A stretch of DNA of 64,000 nt, taken from assembly GCA_020796225.1 (NCBI GenBank), contig CM036767.1:22698927-22762926 (forward strand), read 5' to 3'. Source of the DNA: Arion vulgaris (taxonomy: Eukaryota > Mollusca > Gastropoda > Stylommatophora > Arionidae). Below, one piece after another: positions 52,401-62,862 of the stretch (position 1 is its first letter; every line of letters begins with the position of its first letter). The notes below the pieces were generated by a model. It saw nothing but the letters and a program-made list of their open reading frames with translations, did no database searches and was not told the DNA's origin. A program made the translations under genes and the position numbers.

Positions 52401-53690
52401 ACTCACAGATATCAGCTCTACCAGCAATCAGGGCGAGGAGCTCGAACTCACAGATATCAGCTCTACCAGCAAGCAGGACGAGGAGCTCAAGTAACTCACA
52501 GATATCATCTCTACCAGCAAGCAGGACGAGGAGCTCAAGTAACTCACAGATATCAGCTCTACCAGCAATCAGGGCGAGGAGCTGAAGTAACTCACAGATA
52601 TCAGCTCTACCAGCAAGCAGGACGAGGAACTCAAGTAACTCACATATATCAGCTCTACCAGCAAGCAGGGCGAGGAGCTCAAGTAACTCACAGATATCAG
52701 CTCTACCAGCAAGCAGGGCGAGGAGCTCAAGTAACTCACAGATATCAGCTCTACCAGCAAGCAGGACGATGAGCTGAAGTAACTCACAGATATCAGCTCT
52801 ACCAGCAAGCAGGACGATGAGCTCAAGTAACTCACATATATCAGCTCTACCAGCAAGCAGGGCTAGGAGCTCAGGTTACTCACAGATAGCAGCTCACCAG
52901 CAAGCAGGCGATGAGCTCAGTAACTCACATATATCAGCTCTACCAGCAAGCAGGGCTAGGAGCTCAGGTTACTCACAGATAGCAGCTCTACCAGCAAGCA
53001 GGACGATGAGCTCAAGTAACTCACATATATCAGCTCTACCAGCAAGCAGGGCTAGGAGCTCAGGTTACTCACAGATATCAGCTCTACCAGCAAGCAGGAC
53101 GAGGAGCTCAAGTAACTCACAGATATCAGCTCTACCAGCAATCAGGGCGAGGAGCTCAAGTAACTCACAGATATCAGCTCTACCAGCAAGCAGGACGAGG
53201 AGCTCAAGTAACTCACAGATATCAGCTCTACCAGCAAGCAGGACGAGGAGCTCAAGTAACTCACAATATCAGCTCTACCAGCAATCAGGCGAGGAGCTCA
53301 GTAACTCACAGATATCAGCTCTACCAGCAAGCAGGACGAGGAACTCAAGTAACTCACATATATCAGCTCTACCAGCAAGCAGGGCGAGGAGCTCAAGTAG
53401 CTCACAGATATCAGCTCTACCAGCAAGCAGGGCGAGGAGCTCAAGTAACTCACAGATATCAGCTCTACCAGCAAGCAGGGCGAGGAGCTCAAGTAACTCA
53501 CAGATATCAGCTCTTTCAGCAAGCAGGACGAGGAGCTCAAGTAACTCACAGATATAAGCTCTAGCAGCAAGCAGGGCGAGGAGCTCAAGTAGCTCACAGA
53601 TATCAGCTCTACCAGCAAGCAGGACGAGGAGCTCAATTAACTCACAGATATCAGCTCTACCAGCAAGCAGGGCAAGGAGCTTAAGGTTGA
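46481..53690. repeat. 48-bp satellite array, about 150 copies
   Basis: The unit is AACTCACAGATATCAGCTCT, ACCAGCAAGCAGGGCGAGGA, GCTCAAGT. Common variants: GGGCGAGG/GGACGAGG/GGACGATG, CTCAAGT/CTGAAGT/CTCAGGT, CACAGATATC/CACATATATC. Variant blocks recur: the rare CAATCAGGG marks at 49521 and 50379 sit in matching contexts about 858 bp (18 units) apart. Because 48 is divisible by three, both strands contain many repetitive ORFs (up to 387 codons), which I reject. 47590-48030 is full of small deletions. Confidence 0.95.
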
Positions 53691-54045
53691 GCAATGGTAA
53701 CCATAAAGCTTGTATACACCAACAACACAATGTAACAAGAATGGCATGTCGACCAGGACAGTGTTATTGATTTAGCAAATGTAACGTTCCCTCCTATCCC
53801 CAACATCTAGATGGCGTGTCTTGAGCGATTACGACACTGACCACTACACATGTTTTCTATTTGTAAACACAAATATATGAAAGAAAGAATGCACAAGTTT
53901 GATGTGCTTTCCTTAAAATATAAACAGCACGGGCTATTTGGTATTGGGAGCACAATTACAAATCTAAACGTAAGACTTGAAAATGAAGAATGAAAGATTG
54001 GGAACATGAATGCTGTGATCTCTACTATGTGCAGTGTTGTTTTTC
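53691..54045. other. Unique flank, nothing recognised
   Basis: No supported gene. Confidence 0.4.
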
Positions 54046-54312
54046 TGCTTCTTCTTCTTCTCCTTCTTCTCCGAACGCTCCATATAAACTACTTGTTAAA
54101 CCACTCTTTGTGATTTGTAAGGGATCTGAGCCTAAGAGCGATTGTACGTTGTGCCAGTTATGTGTCTACAAGTAGGCCAGCACATTCGAATTCTGCTGCG
54201 TTTTGTATTTACTAAGGAAGGTTTCCTAGGCCTCTATATGAGTCACCTCTAATGGTATGTCTTGTAGGTAACACTGTTACTATTCTTTGCTCCCCTTGCA
54301 AGCCCTGGCAAC
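54046..54312 (-). mobile_element. Family E SINE-like element
   Basis: Reverse orientation: TTCTTCTTCTTCTCCTTCTT, CCGAACGCTCCATATAAACT, GCCAGTTATGTGTCTACAAG, TTTGTATTTACTAAGGAAGG, TGTTACTATTCTTTGCTCCC. Near full length. Confidence 0.75.
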
Positions 54313-54430
54313 ACATGGACGAGACGTGAGCAGTGAAAACATTTCCTAATAAAGGGTTTTCTTCAAGAATTATCTTCAAGTAACAATGAAAGAAACATAG
54401 CTAACAGTTATGTCTATTTACCGTTGTATG

Positions 54431-54588
54431 TTTTGTACTGCAGTACTACAAAGTCAACTTCTAGATTAATATTATATCAATGTATAAACAAGACAGAATG
54501 GAACAGTTTTGTACTACAGTACTACAAAGTCAACTTCGACATCAATATTATATCGATGTATAAACAAGACAGATTGGAACTGGAAAGC
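54431..54588. repeat. 79-bp tandem duplication, 2 copies
   Basis: TTTTGTACTGCAGTACTACA, AAGTCAACTTC and TATAAACAAGACAGA occur at 54431 and again at 54510. Confidence 0.85.
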
Positions 54589-54691
54589 TTCAATTTTATT
54601 CTATTATATTATAAACCTTTGTATTGTTGTGCTATCTATGTTTGTTAAAGATTTGTTGGCTTCATTTTTCTACGAGGTGAGGTAGCCAGCC

Positions 54692-54785
54692 CCACTAGGC
54701 CACCCTCCTTAGTCGTCTTTTACGACATGCCTGGCAGGTAAACATTGCTGCATATTATTGCCTCCCCTTACGAGCCCTGGCTGCA
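54692..54785 (-). mobile_element. 5' fragment of family E
   Basis: CCTCCTTAGTCGTCTTTTAC, GACATGCCTGGCAGGTAAAC and CTCCCCTTACGAGCCCTGGC match the 5' half of the family. The tail half is missing. Confidence 0.6.
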
Positions 54786-54904
54786 CACAGTCGATGATAA
54801 TAAAACAAAATAAGAATATAAAAAAGCAAGGGAAACTTGATTGCATTGAGTAAGATTAGTAAGATATGGAAGTCAAAGGAGATCAAAAACAAACACAAAG
54901 CTGA

Positions 54905-55670
54905 TAATCTTTCAATCAAATGTGAAGTCAGTGCTGTTCTATGGCTCGGAAACATGGAAGACAACAAAGGAAACCATCAGAAAACTGCAGACCTTTGTAA
55001 ATGGATGTTTACGTAGAATAGAGGGACTGCGATAGTATGATAAGATTACGAACGAGGAACTCAGAGAAAAAAAAACAAAGAAGATACCAGTGGAGAAAGA
55101 ATTCAGGAAGAGACGCTGGCGATGGATAGGACATAGAAGACCGACCGGAAGCATTGTAAGACAGGGACTGTTTTGGAACCCGCAGGGAAAAAGGAAATGA
55201 GGAACTTATGGAGAGAACAAGACAGATTCCAGTGAACGAACAGGCTTAAAAAAGAAGCTGGCGCTGGAGAGGACACACTTTGCGAAAACATGTGGGGAAT
55301 ATAACAAGAAGGGTCCTTGCCTGGAACCCTCAGGGACAGCGAAAATAGGGGAGGCCGAGAAATACACGAAGACGCGATTTGGAGGCAGGGATCTACAATT
55401 TAAAGTAGAGCTAGAGGAGCTGCAGGAGATAGCTAGAGATAGGAAGACTTGGCATGAGTTGGTTGAGGGCCTATGCCCCAATCCGGGTAAAAAGGCAAAG
55501 AGAGAGGGAAAGAGGAATAGGGGAAGGCCTAGACGGACCTGGAGAAGAGATCTGAAGGCCGATATTAAAAGGATAGGTAAAACATGGAAATAATTGGAAG
55601 GGATGGCAAGAGAGAGGAAGAGCTGGAAGAAGTTTGTTGAAGATGTGTGCTCCGTTGAGAGTTGAAATGT
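54905..55670 (+). mobile_element. RTE-like LINE C-terminal region with three partial tandem copies
   Basis: The plus strand reads SVLFYGSETWKTTKETIRKL-like sequence, [29 protein letters not shown] and LFWNPQGKRK. The same block then starts again (KKRWRWRGHTLRKHVGNITR, WNPQGQRK, then IARDRKTWHELVEGLCPNPG). A third partial copy follows (KREGKRNRGRPRRTWRRDLK, MARERKSWKKFVEDVCSVE, stop). Several shifts and stops occur. In single-copy relatives (59562-60005) each block is present once, so the tail has been duplicated or several insertions are stacked. Confidence 0.75.
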
Positions 55671-55689
55671 GAAGAAAGAAATTATAAGC

Positions 55690-55950
55690 CTATTCCGGGA
55701 GTCTGCACCTTAGTGAGCTTGATCACATCTCAATCGTACCTAGTTCAAACTCCGGGGTGGGCAAATTTGGAAGCAAATTTGTGTACGTGAATTTTTACGA
55801 ACGGTTAAAAATAGACTGCAACGTTCAGAAAGCAATGCCAAACTACCAAACGTATAAGTGGTGCCTACCAAATTAGCGACTCGTTTACTGTGGTTGATGG
55901 CTAAGTTTTGTAAAGGATATGCCACGATTTTCATTTCATCTATATCAATA
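55690..55950 (+). mobile_element. tRNA-derived SINE (family 2)
   Basis: GGGAGTCTGCACCTTAGTGA head, TAGTTCAAACTCCGGGGTGG (B-box region), TTTTTACGAACGG, AACGTATAAGTGGTGCCTA and AAAGGATATGCCACGATTTT. Fairly complete. Confidence 0.65.
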
Positions 55951-56084
55951 TCGACAAATACAATGGAATTACCGAGCATCAATGTCATCCTAATGCGAAG
56001 GGAGGAAACCTTCAGCAAAGTTATTTGAGAACAGGACCGCTAAAATCAGTCGAATTGATTAGCATACTAAATCCTACATTTAAT

Positions 56085-56475
56085 AAAGCAGTGGAGAAAA
56101 TATATGTGCTTTTGGATATAGGTGTTACAGAAGAGTCCTTCGTATATCATGGACAGATAAGAGAACACATAGATCTATCCAGAAAGAACTCAAAATCAAA
56201 GAAAACTGGCTAATGCTACAAATAAGAAAGATAAAATTGAGGTATTTTGAACATATAAAAAGACATGAAGAGCTGAAGAAAACCATCATGGAAGGAAGCA
56301 TACCGGCAAAGAGAAGAAGAGGAAGACCACGGAGAAGATGGATTTAGGATGTAACTGATGGTTTGAACATGACATCTGCAGAGGCAGGACTTCTGGATCA
56401 TGTTAGAGAAAAATTCCGGAGGACTGTTGGGGTGGCAAAGTTCTGCTCAGGATAAGCTATTTGAGGATGATGGAT
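56085..56475 (+). mobile_element. LINE C-terminal remnant (IKRH / RRRGRPRRRW family), best copy
   Basis: The plus strand reads RVLRISWTDKRTHRSIQKEL, KIKENWLMLQIRKIKLRYFE, HIKRHEELKKTIMEGSIPAK, RRRGRPRRRWI, a TAG in place of Gln, DVTDGLNMTSAEAGLLDHVR, EKFRRTVGVAKFCSG and a stop. Only one stop interrupts about 115 codons, so this is a relatively young remnant. The strongly basic GRPRRRW stretch is the hallmark of this tail. The 5' RT and endonuclease are missing. Confidence 0.8.
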
Positions 56476-56476
56476 A

Positions 56477-56548
56477 AAACCTTCACAAAACATATACCAC
56501 AAAACATATACCACAAAACATATACCACAAAACATATACCACAAAACA
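56477..56548. repeat. 18-bp repeat, 4-5 copies
   Basis: CACAAAACATATACCA recurs in tandem with small spacers just after the LINE tail. Confidence 0.8.
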
Positions 56549-56689
56549 ATAAGAGTCATCAGCAGTCCACATATCGCTTAAGGGTACATATGGCATATAT
56601 TTTAAAAAATGTCCACTTATTTTGATCTTGTGTCCTCATTGCTACCTTTTTCTTCCTCAACACAATAATCATCATCGTTATCATCATCA

Positions 56690-56935
56690 TCAAGTAGCTT
56701 GTCCTTTCTGGAACTTGGCTCCCATGACAGAAGTCCTAAAAATCTCTCTGTTCTGTGCAAATTACACGGCCTCAGCAGCAGCCATTCTCAGATCGTCAGT
56801 GACATCTTGCACCTATCGTCTTCTAGGTCTTCCTCTCATTCTTCTTCCAGGCATCAGTCCCTCCAAAATTGTCTTCTCTAGGCACTCAAGTCATTTGATG
56901 TGTCCGTAATATTTAATTTTCCTTCATTTTATGGT
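56690..56935 (-). mobile_element. LINE C-terminal remnant with (TGATGA) tail
   Basis: The minus strand reads KIKYYGHIK, stop, LECLEKTILEGLMPGRRMRG, RPRRR, stop, VQDVTDDLRMAAAEAV, stop, FAQNREIFRTSVMGAKFQKG, QAT and stop, then TGATGATGATGATAACGATG. The three stops are single substitutions. Same group as 46245-46480. Confidence 0.75.
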
Positions 56936-56944
56936 TTTTCCTTA

Positions 56945-57128
56945 TCCAGAAGCACTTGAGCTTTCAGCTCTTCGGCTCGGTGCCATGGACATCGTAACCC
57001 TTCGGTTCAGTGCCACGAACACCATGAATCTGGGGAACCTGGGGCTTTTCTGCCAGCCCGCGGAATTGAACCCGCACTCACAGAGGGCTAGTCACCCTCA
57101 GTCCAACGCGCTACGAATACGCTGGGCA
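56945..57128 (-). mobile_element. tRNA-derived SINE (family 3)
   Basis: On the minus strand CCAGCGTATTCGTAGCGCGT plus TGGAC precedes GAGGGTGACTAGCCCTC, which folds as a 5-bp anticodon stem with a 7-base loop. TGCGGGTTCAATTCCGCG then has a perfect B box (GGTTCAATTCC). The acceptor ends CCAGC and GCTGG pair. Loop position 33 is G instead of T, and a body of about 100 bp follows, so I call it a SINE and not a tRNA gene. Confidence 0.6.
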
Positions 57129-57246
57129 TGCTGGCTTTTTATGTTCTTTAATAACTACCTCTCTTTAATATCAAGCTGTTGAAGAACAGAAGCATTTGTT
57201 CTTTTCCCTGTACATAATCATGTAAGTACTCTCCTGCAGCATTTAC

Positions 57247-57428
57247 ATTCAAAGACATTAATTGGCTTCTTCCCCGCTTTGTCAATGTTCTATGTCTCAC
57301 AGACATAATAATACACACACACAAACAAACAGCTAATTCAAAGACATTAATTGGCTTCTTCCCCGCTTTGTCAAATGTTCCATCTCTCACAGACATAATA
57401 ATACACACACACAAACAAACAGCTAATT
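57247..57428. repeat. 88-bp tandem duplication with CA repeats
   Basis: ATTCAAAGACATTAATTGGC, TTCTTCCCCGCTTTGTCAA, CTCACAGACATAATAATACA and CACACACACAAACAAACAGC occur twice in tandem. Confidence 0.85.
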
Positions 57429-57494
57429 CAAAGAAAGGAACGTTTTACAGATAACAATTGCACATATAATATTCGTATACGTACATAGACGTCA

Positions 57495-57850
57495 CCGAAG
57501 ATTATGAACATCAGGTGGTACGACAAGATAACAAACTCTAAAATACTGCAACGTGCAAACCTGCTTTCCATCCTGGGCATGTTCAGCATGAGCAATAGGC
57601 GACTAAGATGGTTGGGGCATGTCCGGCGAATGGAAATTTGTTGCATACCAAAACACATGTTCTGTGAACTTTCGGAGGGAAAGAGGCACCAGGCAGACTA
57701 CAGCTCATATATAAAGATGTCTGCAAGGCTTCAATAAAGAACTTTTCTATAGGTCCCAGCACATGGGAAAAACTAGCTGATGACAGAGCTATATGGAAAG
57801 CCATTTTGCGCAAGGGCGCAGAGTCTTTTGAGAATAGACTTGTGTATTAG
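57495..57850 (+). mobile_element. LINE C-terminal remnant (IRWYDKITNS family), best copy
   Basis: The plus strand reads IMNIRWYDKITNSKILQRAN, SNRRLRWLGHVRRMEICCIP, KHMFCELSEGKRHQADY, then after a one-base shift DVCKASIKNFSIGPSTWEKL and ADDRAIWKAILRKGAESFEN. It gives the single-copy ancestor of the 25-bp array at 45003-45236 (KAILRKGAE). Confidence 0.8.
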
Positions 57851-58269
57851 CTGAAAGACAAGACAGAAAAGCGAAAACTCAGAAGTTGCCACAGTAAAAC
57901 ACTTGTCAATTGACCGTTTGTAAAGACGAAAAGACAATATATAGATATATAAATAAAGACATACAGGCACACACAAAGTCGTGACTGGATTATGGATCTT
58001 GTGTCCTAGCTATATCGAAATCACAATGTAATCGACTGGTACTTGTTTAGTAGCATGACATAGGAATACTATATGGTGTATTTGAGATATTCCCATTGCG
58101 AAAATTAGATACATATTAGAACAGGTGTCCATACTTTAACATCATGATCTCGCCTCTTTCAAAGTTAATATGCCTGATATAGCAGCCAATTGATAACCAT
58201 TGCACAAGAACATTTAATATATTTATCATTGACATATTTGTCTCAGTAGACAATAGGTTTTGCGTCATG
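57851..58269. other. AT-rich stretch, nothing recognised
   Basis: No supported gene. Confidence 0.4.
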
Positions 58270-58535
58270 TAGTATGTTCTGCGCTTAATCACAACGTTCC
58301 TTGTGGCTGTAATGGCATATTATGGAGTGGCAATCCTTGTCACAGTTGTTGCAGGTGAAACTGGAGACTGGAGCTGATACATAGGATGATCTTCCTGCCC
58401 TCTGCGCACTCTTCTGCCTCCACATGTGGTGGTGTTTTTCTTCTTCTCTTTTTGAACCGTCCCTCACTGCCGCTCGCCATGCTTGCCTGTCTTTGGGAAG
58501 ACGTTCCCAATGTTCTTGTCTATGCAACATGAATT
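58270..58535 (-). mobile_element. LINE C-terminal fragment with zinc-binding tail
   Basis: An 81-codon minus frame reads HWERLPKDRQAWRAAVRDGS, KREEEKHHHMWRQKSAQRAG, SSFTCNNCDKDCHSIICHYS and HKERC. The C-x2-C ... H-x3/4-H ending is a C2H2-like finger typical of this LINE group's C-terminus. It corresponds to the last third of the remnant at 15903-16450. The frame is open but 5' truncated. Confidence 0.75.
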
Positions 58536-58548
58536 TAGATCACTCATG

Positions 58549-58642
58549 CAAATATCAGTTAAGATATTAACGGTATATTATGCTTATATCAGTTAAGATA
58601 TTAACGGTATATTATGCTTATATCAGTTAAGATATTAACGGT
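58549..58642. repeat. 34-bp repeat, 3 copies
   Basis: The unit is ATATCAGTTAAGATATTAAC plus GGTATATTATGCTT. Confidence 0.9.
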
Positions 58643-58769
58643 ACAAGAATCAAAGGCATAATGTCGAAGATGGTACAGGATGAACGGACGCTACAAGTGA
58701 CCAAAGTTATAATCCTGCAAAAAGGGGGCAAGAATTGATTCCTATTAATAAGAAGTTTTCACACTTCAA

Positions 58770-60005
58770 CACAAATTAGCATGTGGTTATGTCGACGCAA
58801 GGCTAAGAGAAGAACAAGCTGGCTTTCGTCCACATCGTTCTTATACCGATCATATCTTCACGCTGAGATCCATTATAGAAGAATCAATTGAATTCCAGTC
58901 ACCACTAGTGATACATTTTATAGACTTTCAGAAAGCGTTTGATAGTCTTCATCGTTCTACTCTCTGGGAGATTCTTAAGACCTACAGCTTCCAGGAAAAA
59001 TACATCAATATTATAAAAGCCTTCTATGCTGAAGCATCCTGCTGTGTAAGAACAGATGCAGGAAACTCAGACTGGTTCAGTCAATTCTTGTGTGAAGCAG
59101 GGCTGCGTTATGTCACCTATGCTTTTGGGATAGCTATAGACTGGATCATGCGCAAATGCACCCAAGATGATCAACTAGGCATCAAAGGGCTTAATAACAG
59201 CAGACTATTTGATCTTGACTTTGCCGATGACGTGGCCATATTGAATTCAACCACACAAGCAACCCACAAACTAACGAGCAATCTTTGCACACTTGCAGAA
59301 CAGGTTGGTCTCCAAATTAATTCTGCCAAGACCAAAATTATGGACCTCACAAACTCGACATACAAAATAGTAATAAATGGCCAAACACTGGAGAAAGTTG
59401 AACATTTTACATATTTGGGTAGTAAAGTGTCAAACAACGGAGACACGATGAAAGAAATAAACTCTCGTATTGCTAAGGCAGCTAGGGCCTTCATTAAATT
59501 TACGAATATCTAGCAATCTCAAGACCTTAGTATATCTCAAGTTAAATTATTTAGGTAATGTGTGATTCCTGTACTGACCTACGGTTGTGAAAGTTGGAAA
59601 ACAACAAAGAAAATTGATAAGAAACTGGACAGCTTTGAGAATAAATGTCTCAGAAAATTATTAAAAGTCAAATGGAGTGATTTCGTTTCTAACAACACAG
59701 TGAGAGATAGAACACAGCAACAACCCGTATCAAATATTATAAGGAAACGAAGGTGGAAATATTTAGATCATGTTCTTAGATCAGACGAAAAGAGACTAAA
59801 TCGACAAGTCCTTATATGGTCACCAGTTGGGAAAAGAAAACGTGGAAGACCAAAGACCACTCTTGGAAGAACCATACAACAAGAAAGTAAACTATTGGGA
59901 TGTAAAACCATACAAGATCTCCAACTGCTAGCAACGAACCGCATCACATGGAGATCTAAAACCTCTGCCTTAAATGCCGCCTTTGGCACGAAAGGAACAA
60001 ACTAA
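58770..60005 (+). mobile_element. RTE-like LINE: RT palm to C-terminus, the most complete copy here
   Basis: The plus strand shows RT motifs in order: EEQAGFRPHRSYTDH, FIDFQKAFDSLHR (motif A, catalytic Asp), then a stretch in the wrong frame (see below), FGIAIDWIMRKC, LFDLDFADDVAIL (motif C, FADD), LQINSAKTKIMDL, EKVEHFTYLGSKVSNNGDT. A stop is at 59512. After a gap the C-terminus resumes: TYGCESWKTTKKIDKKLDSF, CLRKLLKVKWSD, IIRKRRWKYLDHVLRS, GKRKRGRPKTTLGRTIQ, ITWRSKTSALNAAFG, stop at 60005. Motif B (VKQGCVMSP) is present only in the +1 frame at 59092-59125, so two compensating shifts hide it. The endonuclease and 5' end are absent. Not active. Confidence 0.85.
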
Positions 60006-60885
60006 CTAACTATGTGACTGAAACGATATTGAAGATTATATAAATGTATCAATCAATCAAGTATGTACTCTATCTCCTTAGTGAAGGCTGGTAGTAGATC
60101 TAATATACTAATTTTCCATATAGTCATTACATAAAATGTATACTGTGAAAATACAGAACCTACTGTTGGCATATGGTACTTGCTATATTTCATCTGTCAA
60201 GAATTAGAGAAACGATGGAGGTATCGCTTGAAATAACACTTCCTAGATATTAAAATCTGACACTATTAACGGTGAAAGAAATATCGTCGGCACCCTAATA
60301 TCCTACCAGCGTGTGACTGACACATCTTCCTGAGCACTGTCCGTCACTGGTGACGTATCTCTCCCAGTAAATGTCTACTCACTCCAAAACTGTAATTAAA
60401 CAACATATGTGGACATGTCACATGGTACAGTTCACTGACAATTAACAGAAAGAGAAGTGACAGTAGATTATCCTTCAGTGCCATCTATTTGGCTGACGAT
60501 CTTTTGTGATCCCAGGCGAATGTACTGATCACAGCAGGAATTAGCATTAGTCGCCTAGTAAATTTCACAATGTTGAGCACGTGCAAAAGTCCCAAATTAC
60601 TTTCTGAATTTTTAATGAACTGTGTTTGAGTATAGTAATAGTCCCATGTTATAGATGTCTGGCTTTCTTTGATGTGTCGGGTAAATTTGTATTGATTACT
60701 CAAATTATCGATTAATCAATACACATCAATCAACTAAGCAACCAATCAGAATATAAATAAACAAGTCAATAGACCAGGCAGTAGATAAGTAAAAATAAAC
60801 AAGTACTTTATATACAACTTGTCGATCGATTTATCTATCTTTATGTTAATTATTGTAACGTTAACATATAAGACAATATAATTCT
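60006..60885. other. Unique AT-rich stretch, nothing recognised
   Basis: AATCAATC-type short repeats are at about 60700-60760. A 72-codon minus ORF (60485-60703) has no recognised features. Confidence 0.4.
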
Positions 60886-60890
60886 TATTG

Positions 60891-61292
60891 TGGACCCAGA
60901 AGCTGGTTTGTGTTCTCTATAGGTGGACCCAGAAGCTGGTTTGTGTGCTCTATAGCTGGACCCAGAAGCTGGTTTGTGTGCTCTATAGCTGGACCCAGAA
61001 GCTGGTTTGTGTGCTCTGTAGCTGGACCCAGAATCTGGTTTGTGTGCTCTGTAGCTGGACCCAGAATCTGGTTTGTGTGCTCTGTAGCTGGACCTAGAAT
61101 CTGGTTTGTGTGCTCTGTAGCTGGACCTAGAATCTGGTTTGAGTGCTCTGTAGCTGAACCTAGAATCTGGTTTGTGTGCTCTGTAGCTGGACCCAGATTC
61201 TGGTTTGTGTGCTCTGTAGCTGGACCCAGAATCTGGTTTGTGTGCTCTGTAGGTGGGTCCAGAAGCTAGTTTGTGTTCTCTGTAGGTCGTGC
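60891..61292. repeat. 33-bp minisatellite, 12 copies, open in both strands
   Basis: The unit is TGGACCCAGAAGCTGGTTTG plus TGTGCTCTGTAGC. A 173-codon minus frame (60850-61371) runs through it as GSSYRAHKPDS repeats with a 25-residue non-repeat start. All variant sites I see (D/A/E, G/R, A/E) change the amino acid, so there is no sign of coding constraint. The 11-residue Lys/Tyr/Pro/Ser repeat superficially resembles adhesive proteins, but I consider it accidental. Confidence 0.85.
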
Positions 61293-61378
61293 GTTTGAAT
61301 CCATAACGTGTCGCTCGGTTGACATATTTCGCATTATCCAAGCAAACTCCCAAGATTGTTGCTGAAGCCACTTATGTG

Positions 61379-61634
61379 TTGTGGTTGCTTGCAAGGGAGC
61401 AAAGAATAGTAACACTGCGACCTACAAGGCATGTCTAAGAGGCGACTGAGGTAGGGGTCTAAAGAAGTTACCCTAGTAAATAAAAAGCGTAACTGAAATC
61501 GGATGTGCTGGTCTACGTGTAGGCGTACAAATGGCACAACGTACAATCGCTCTTAGGCTCGAACCATATACAAATCAAAAAGAGTGGTTAACAAGTGGTC
61601 GATATGGAGCGTTCGAAGAAGAAGAAGAAGAAGT
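61379..61634 (+). mobile_element. Family E SINE-like element, near full length
   Basis: GGTTGCTTGCAAGGGAGCAA, AACACTGCGACCTACAAGGC, GCGACTGAGGTAGGGGTCTA, CCCTAGTAAATAAAAAGCGT, GCACAACGTACAATCGCTCT, AAGTGGTCGATATGGAGCGT and (GAA)n. A very good copy for defining the family. Confidence 0.8.
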
Positions 61635-61764
61635 TGCTGAAGCCATGAAGTGTGTGCTTTGTACTATGCTCTCGGTATGTGCTATGATTATGTTCATATG
61701 TGCGGAGAAAGACCAAGCAAAGTGGTGATATGTGTGAAATAAAATCATCCCTTCACCTTAAACG

Positions 61765-62200
61765 TGTTCATCATCATCATCAAGGTGCGTATCCTTTATA
61801 GGACGTTACTCTCTTTGCAGCGCATCTGAAATTCACTCTGTCTCTAGCCAGGTCACCCACTTCTGAGATGGTCATATTCATGGTTTCTTTAATATCTTGT
61901 AGCCATCTTCTTCTTGGTTTGCCGCTGCCTCTGCGTCCTGGGACCCTGCCCTCTAATATGGTTCTTTCCGGTCATCTTGATGTGAGTGACCTCAGTATCT
62001 AATTTTTCTGTATAGCATGTTGTTTATCAACCAATTCTCTTTAACATTTAGTTCTTTCAGGACATCAGTGTTCTTTCTTTTTCTGTCCATGGTATTCGCA
62101 GGATCTTTCTGTAGCATTTAGTTTCGAAGAACTGAATTTTCGTTCTTGTTTTATGTGTAATGGTCACAACCATAAGTAGCCACTGGGAAAATGCATGCTC
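61765..62200 (-). mobile_element. LINE RT C-terminal remnant, sister of 42245-42660
   Basis: On the minus strand the codons for a MHFPVATYGCD-like start, KYRKN-like pieces, RVPGRRGSG-like and RRWLQDIKETMNMTI segments follow the order of the 42245 copy with more shifts. The 3' end is CTTGATGATGATGATGAAC, showing the family's (TGA)n tail. Confidence 0.65.
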
Positions 62201-62639
62201 TCAATATTTTTAATTTTAATATTTTGCTGGCGCTTTGCCACACGCTTACGTCTTTCTTTCATCTGATTATGAAATTATATTTAAATATTCAAATAAGATA
62301 GAGAAAAAAAACCACAGTTAAGCGTTATATTTGGAAAAAGGGTAAGAAATATCGTTTTTTGATTTGCACTTTTAGAGGCAAAGATTAAATAGTTATAGAT
62401 AAGGTCACAATGTATATAATGATATATATATATATATATATGTACATATAAACGCATCGATACACTGAAATTAGTTACATATGGTGAAATTATAATATTT
62501 AAAAATGATGAGAGAAATCTAATTCAGAAATACTTAACGGCTAAACCAGTTTCATCTATTTCAGTCACATATAAAAGACCATATGGCTTACATCTGTATT
62601 AATTATGAGTGTCTTATCTTTGGTGATACCATATTCATG
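62201..62639. other. AT-rich stretch with (TA)n
   Basis: (TA)n is at 62423-62441. Nothing else recognised. Confidence 0.4.
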
Positions 62640-62862
62640 GACCTTATAGAAAGACATAAAGGCTAGAGAAGACCATCATGGAAGGGGGCATACCGGCAAA
62701 TAGAATAAGAGGAAGACCACAGAGAAGACGGATTCAAGATGTAACTAATGGTCTGAACTGGGCGGCTTTAGAGGTAGAACATATTGCCTATGAGAGAGAT
62801 AAATTCCAGAAAACTGTTGGGGTGGCAAAGTTCTGTTCAGGACAAGCTATTTGCTGATGTCT
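62640..62862 (+). mobile_element. LINE C-terminal fragment (RGRPQRRR family), open frame
   Basis: The plus strand reads RHKGLEKTIMEGGIPANRIR, GRPQRRRIQDVTNGLNWAAL, EVEHIAYERDKFQKTVGVAK, FCSGQAIC and stop. It is uninterrupted over about 70 codons, so it is comparatively recent, but 5' truncated. Confidence 0.75.

Noticed and set aside
46481..53690. Many ORFs up to 387 codons with LVELISVSYLSSSSC or SSSNSQISALPASRTR repeats
   Set aside because: They follow from a 48-bp period divisible by three with no stop in several frames on both strands. They have no unique domains and no start context.
57050..57124. Functional tRNA gene on the minus strand
   Set aside because: Good anticodon stem and B box, but position 33 is not T, the D arm does not fold well, and a SINE body follows.
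60850..61371. 173-codon ORF with SYRAHKPDSG repeats, superficially like an adhesive or structural protein
   Set aside because: The variants between units are all amino-acid-changing, both strands are open, and no splice sites or signal peptide are seen.
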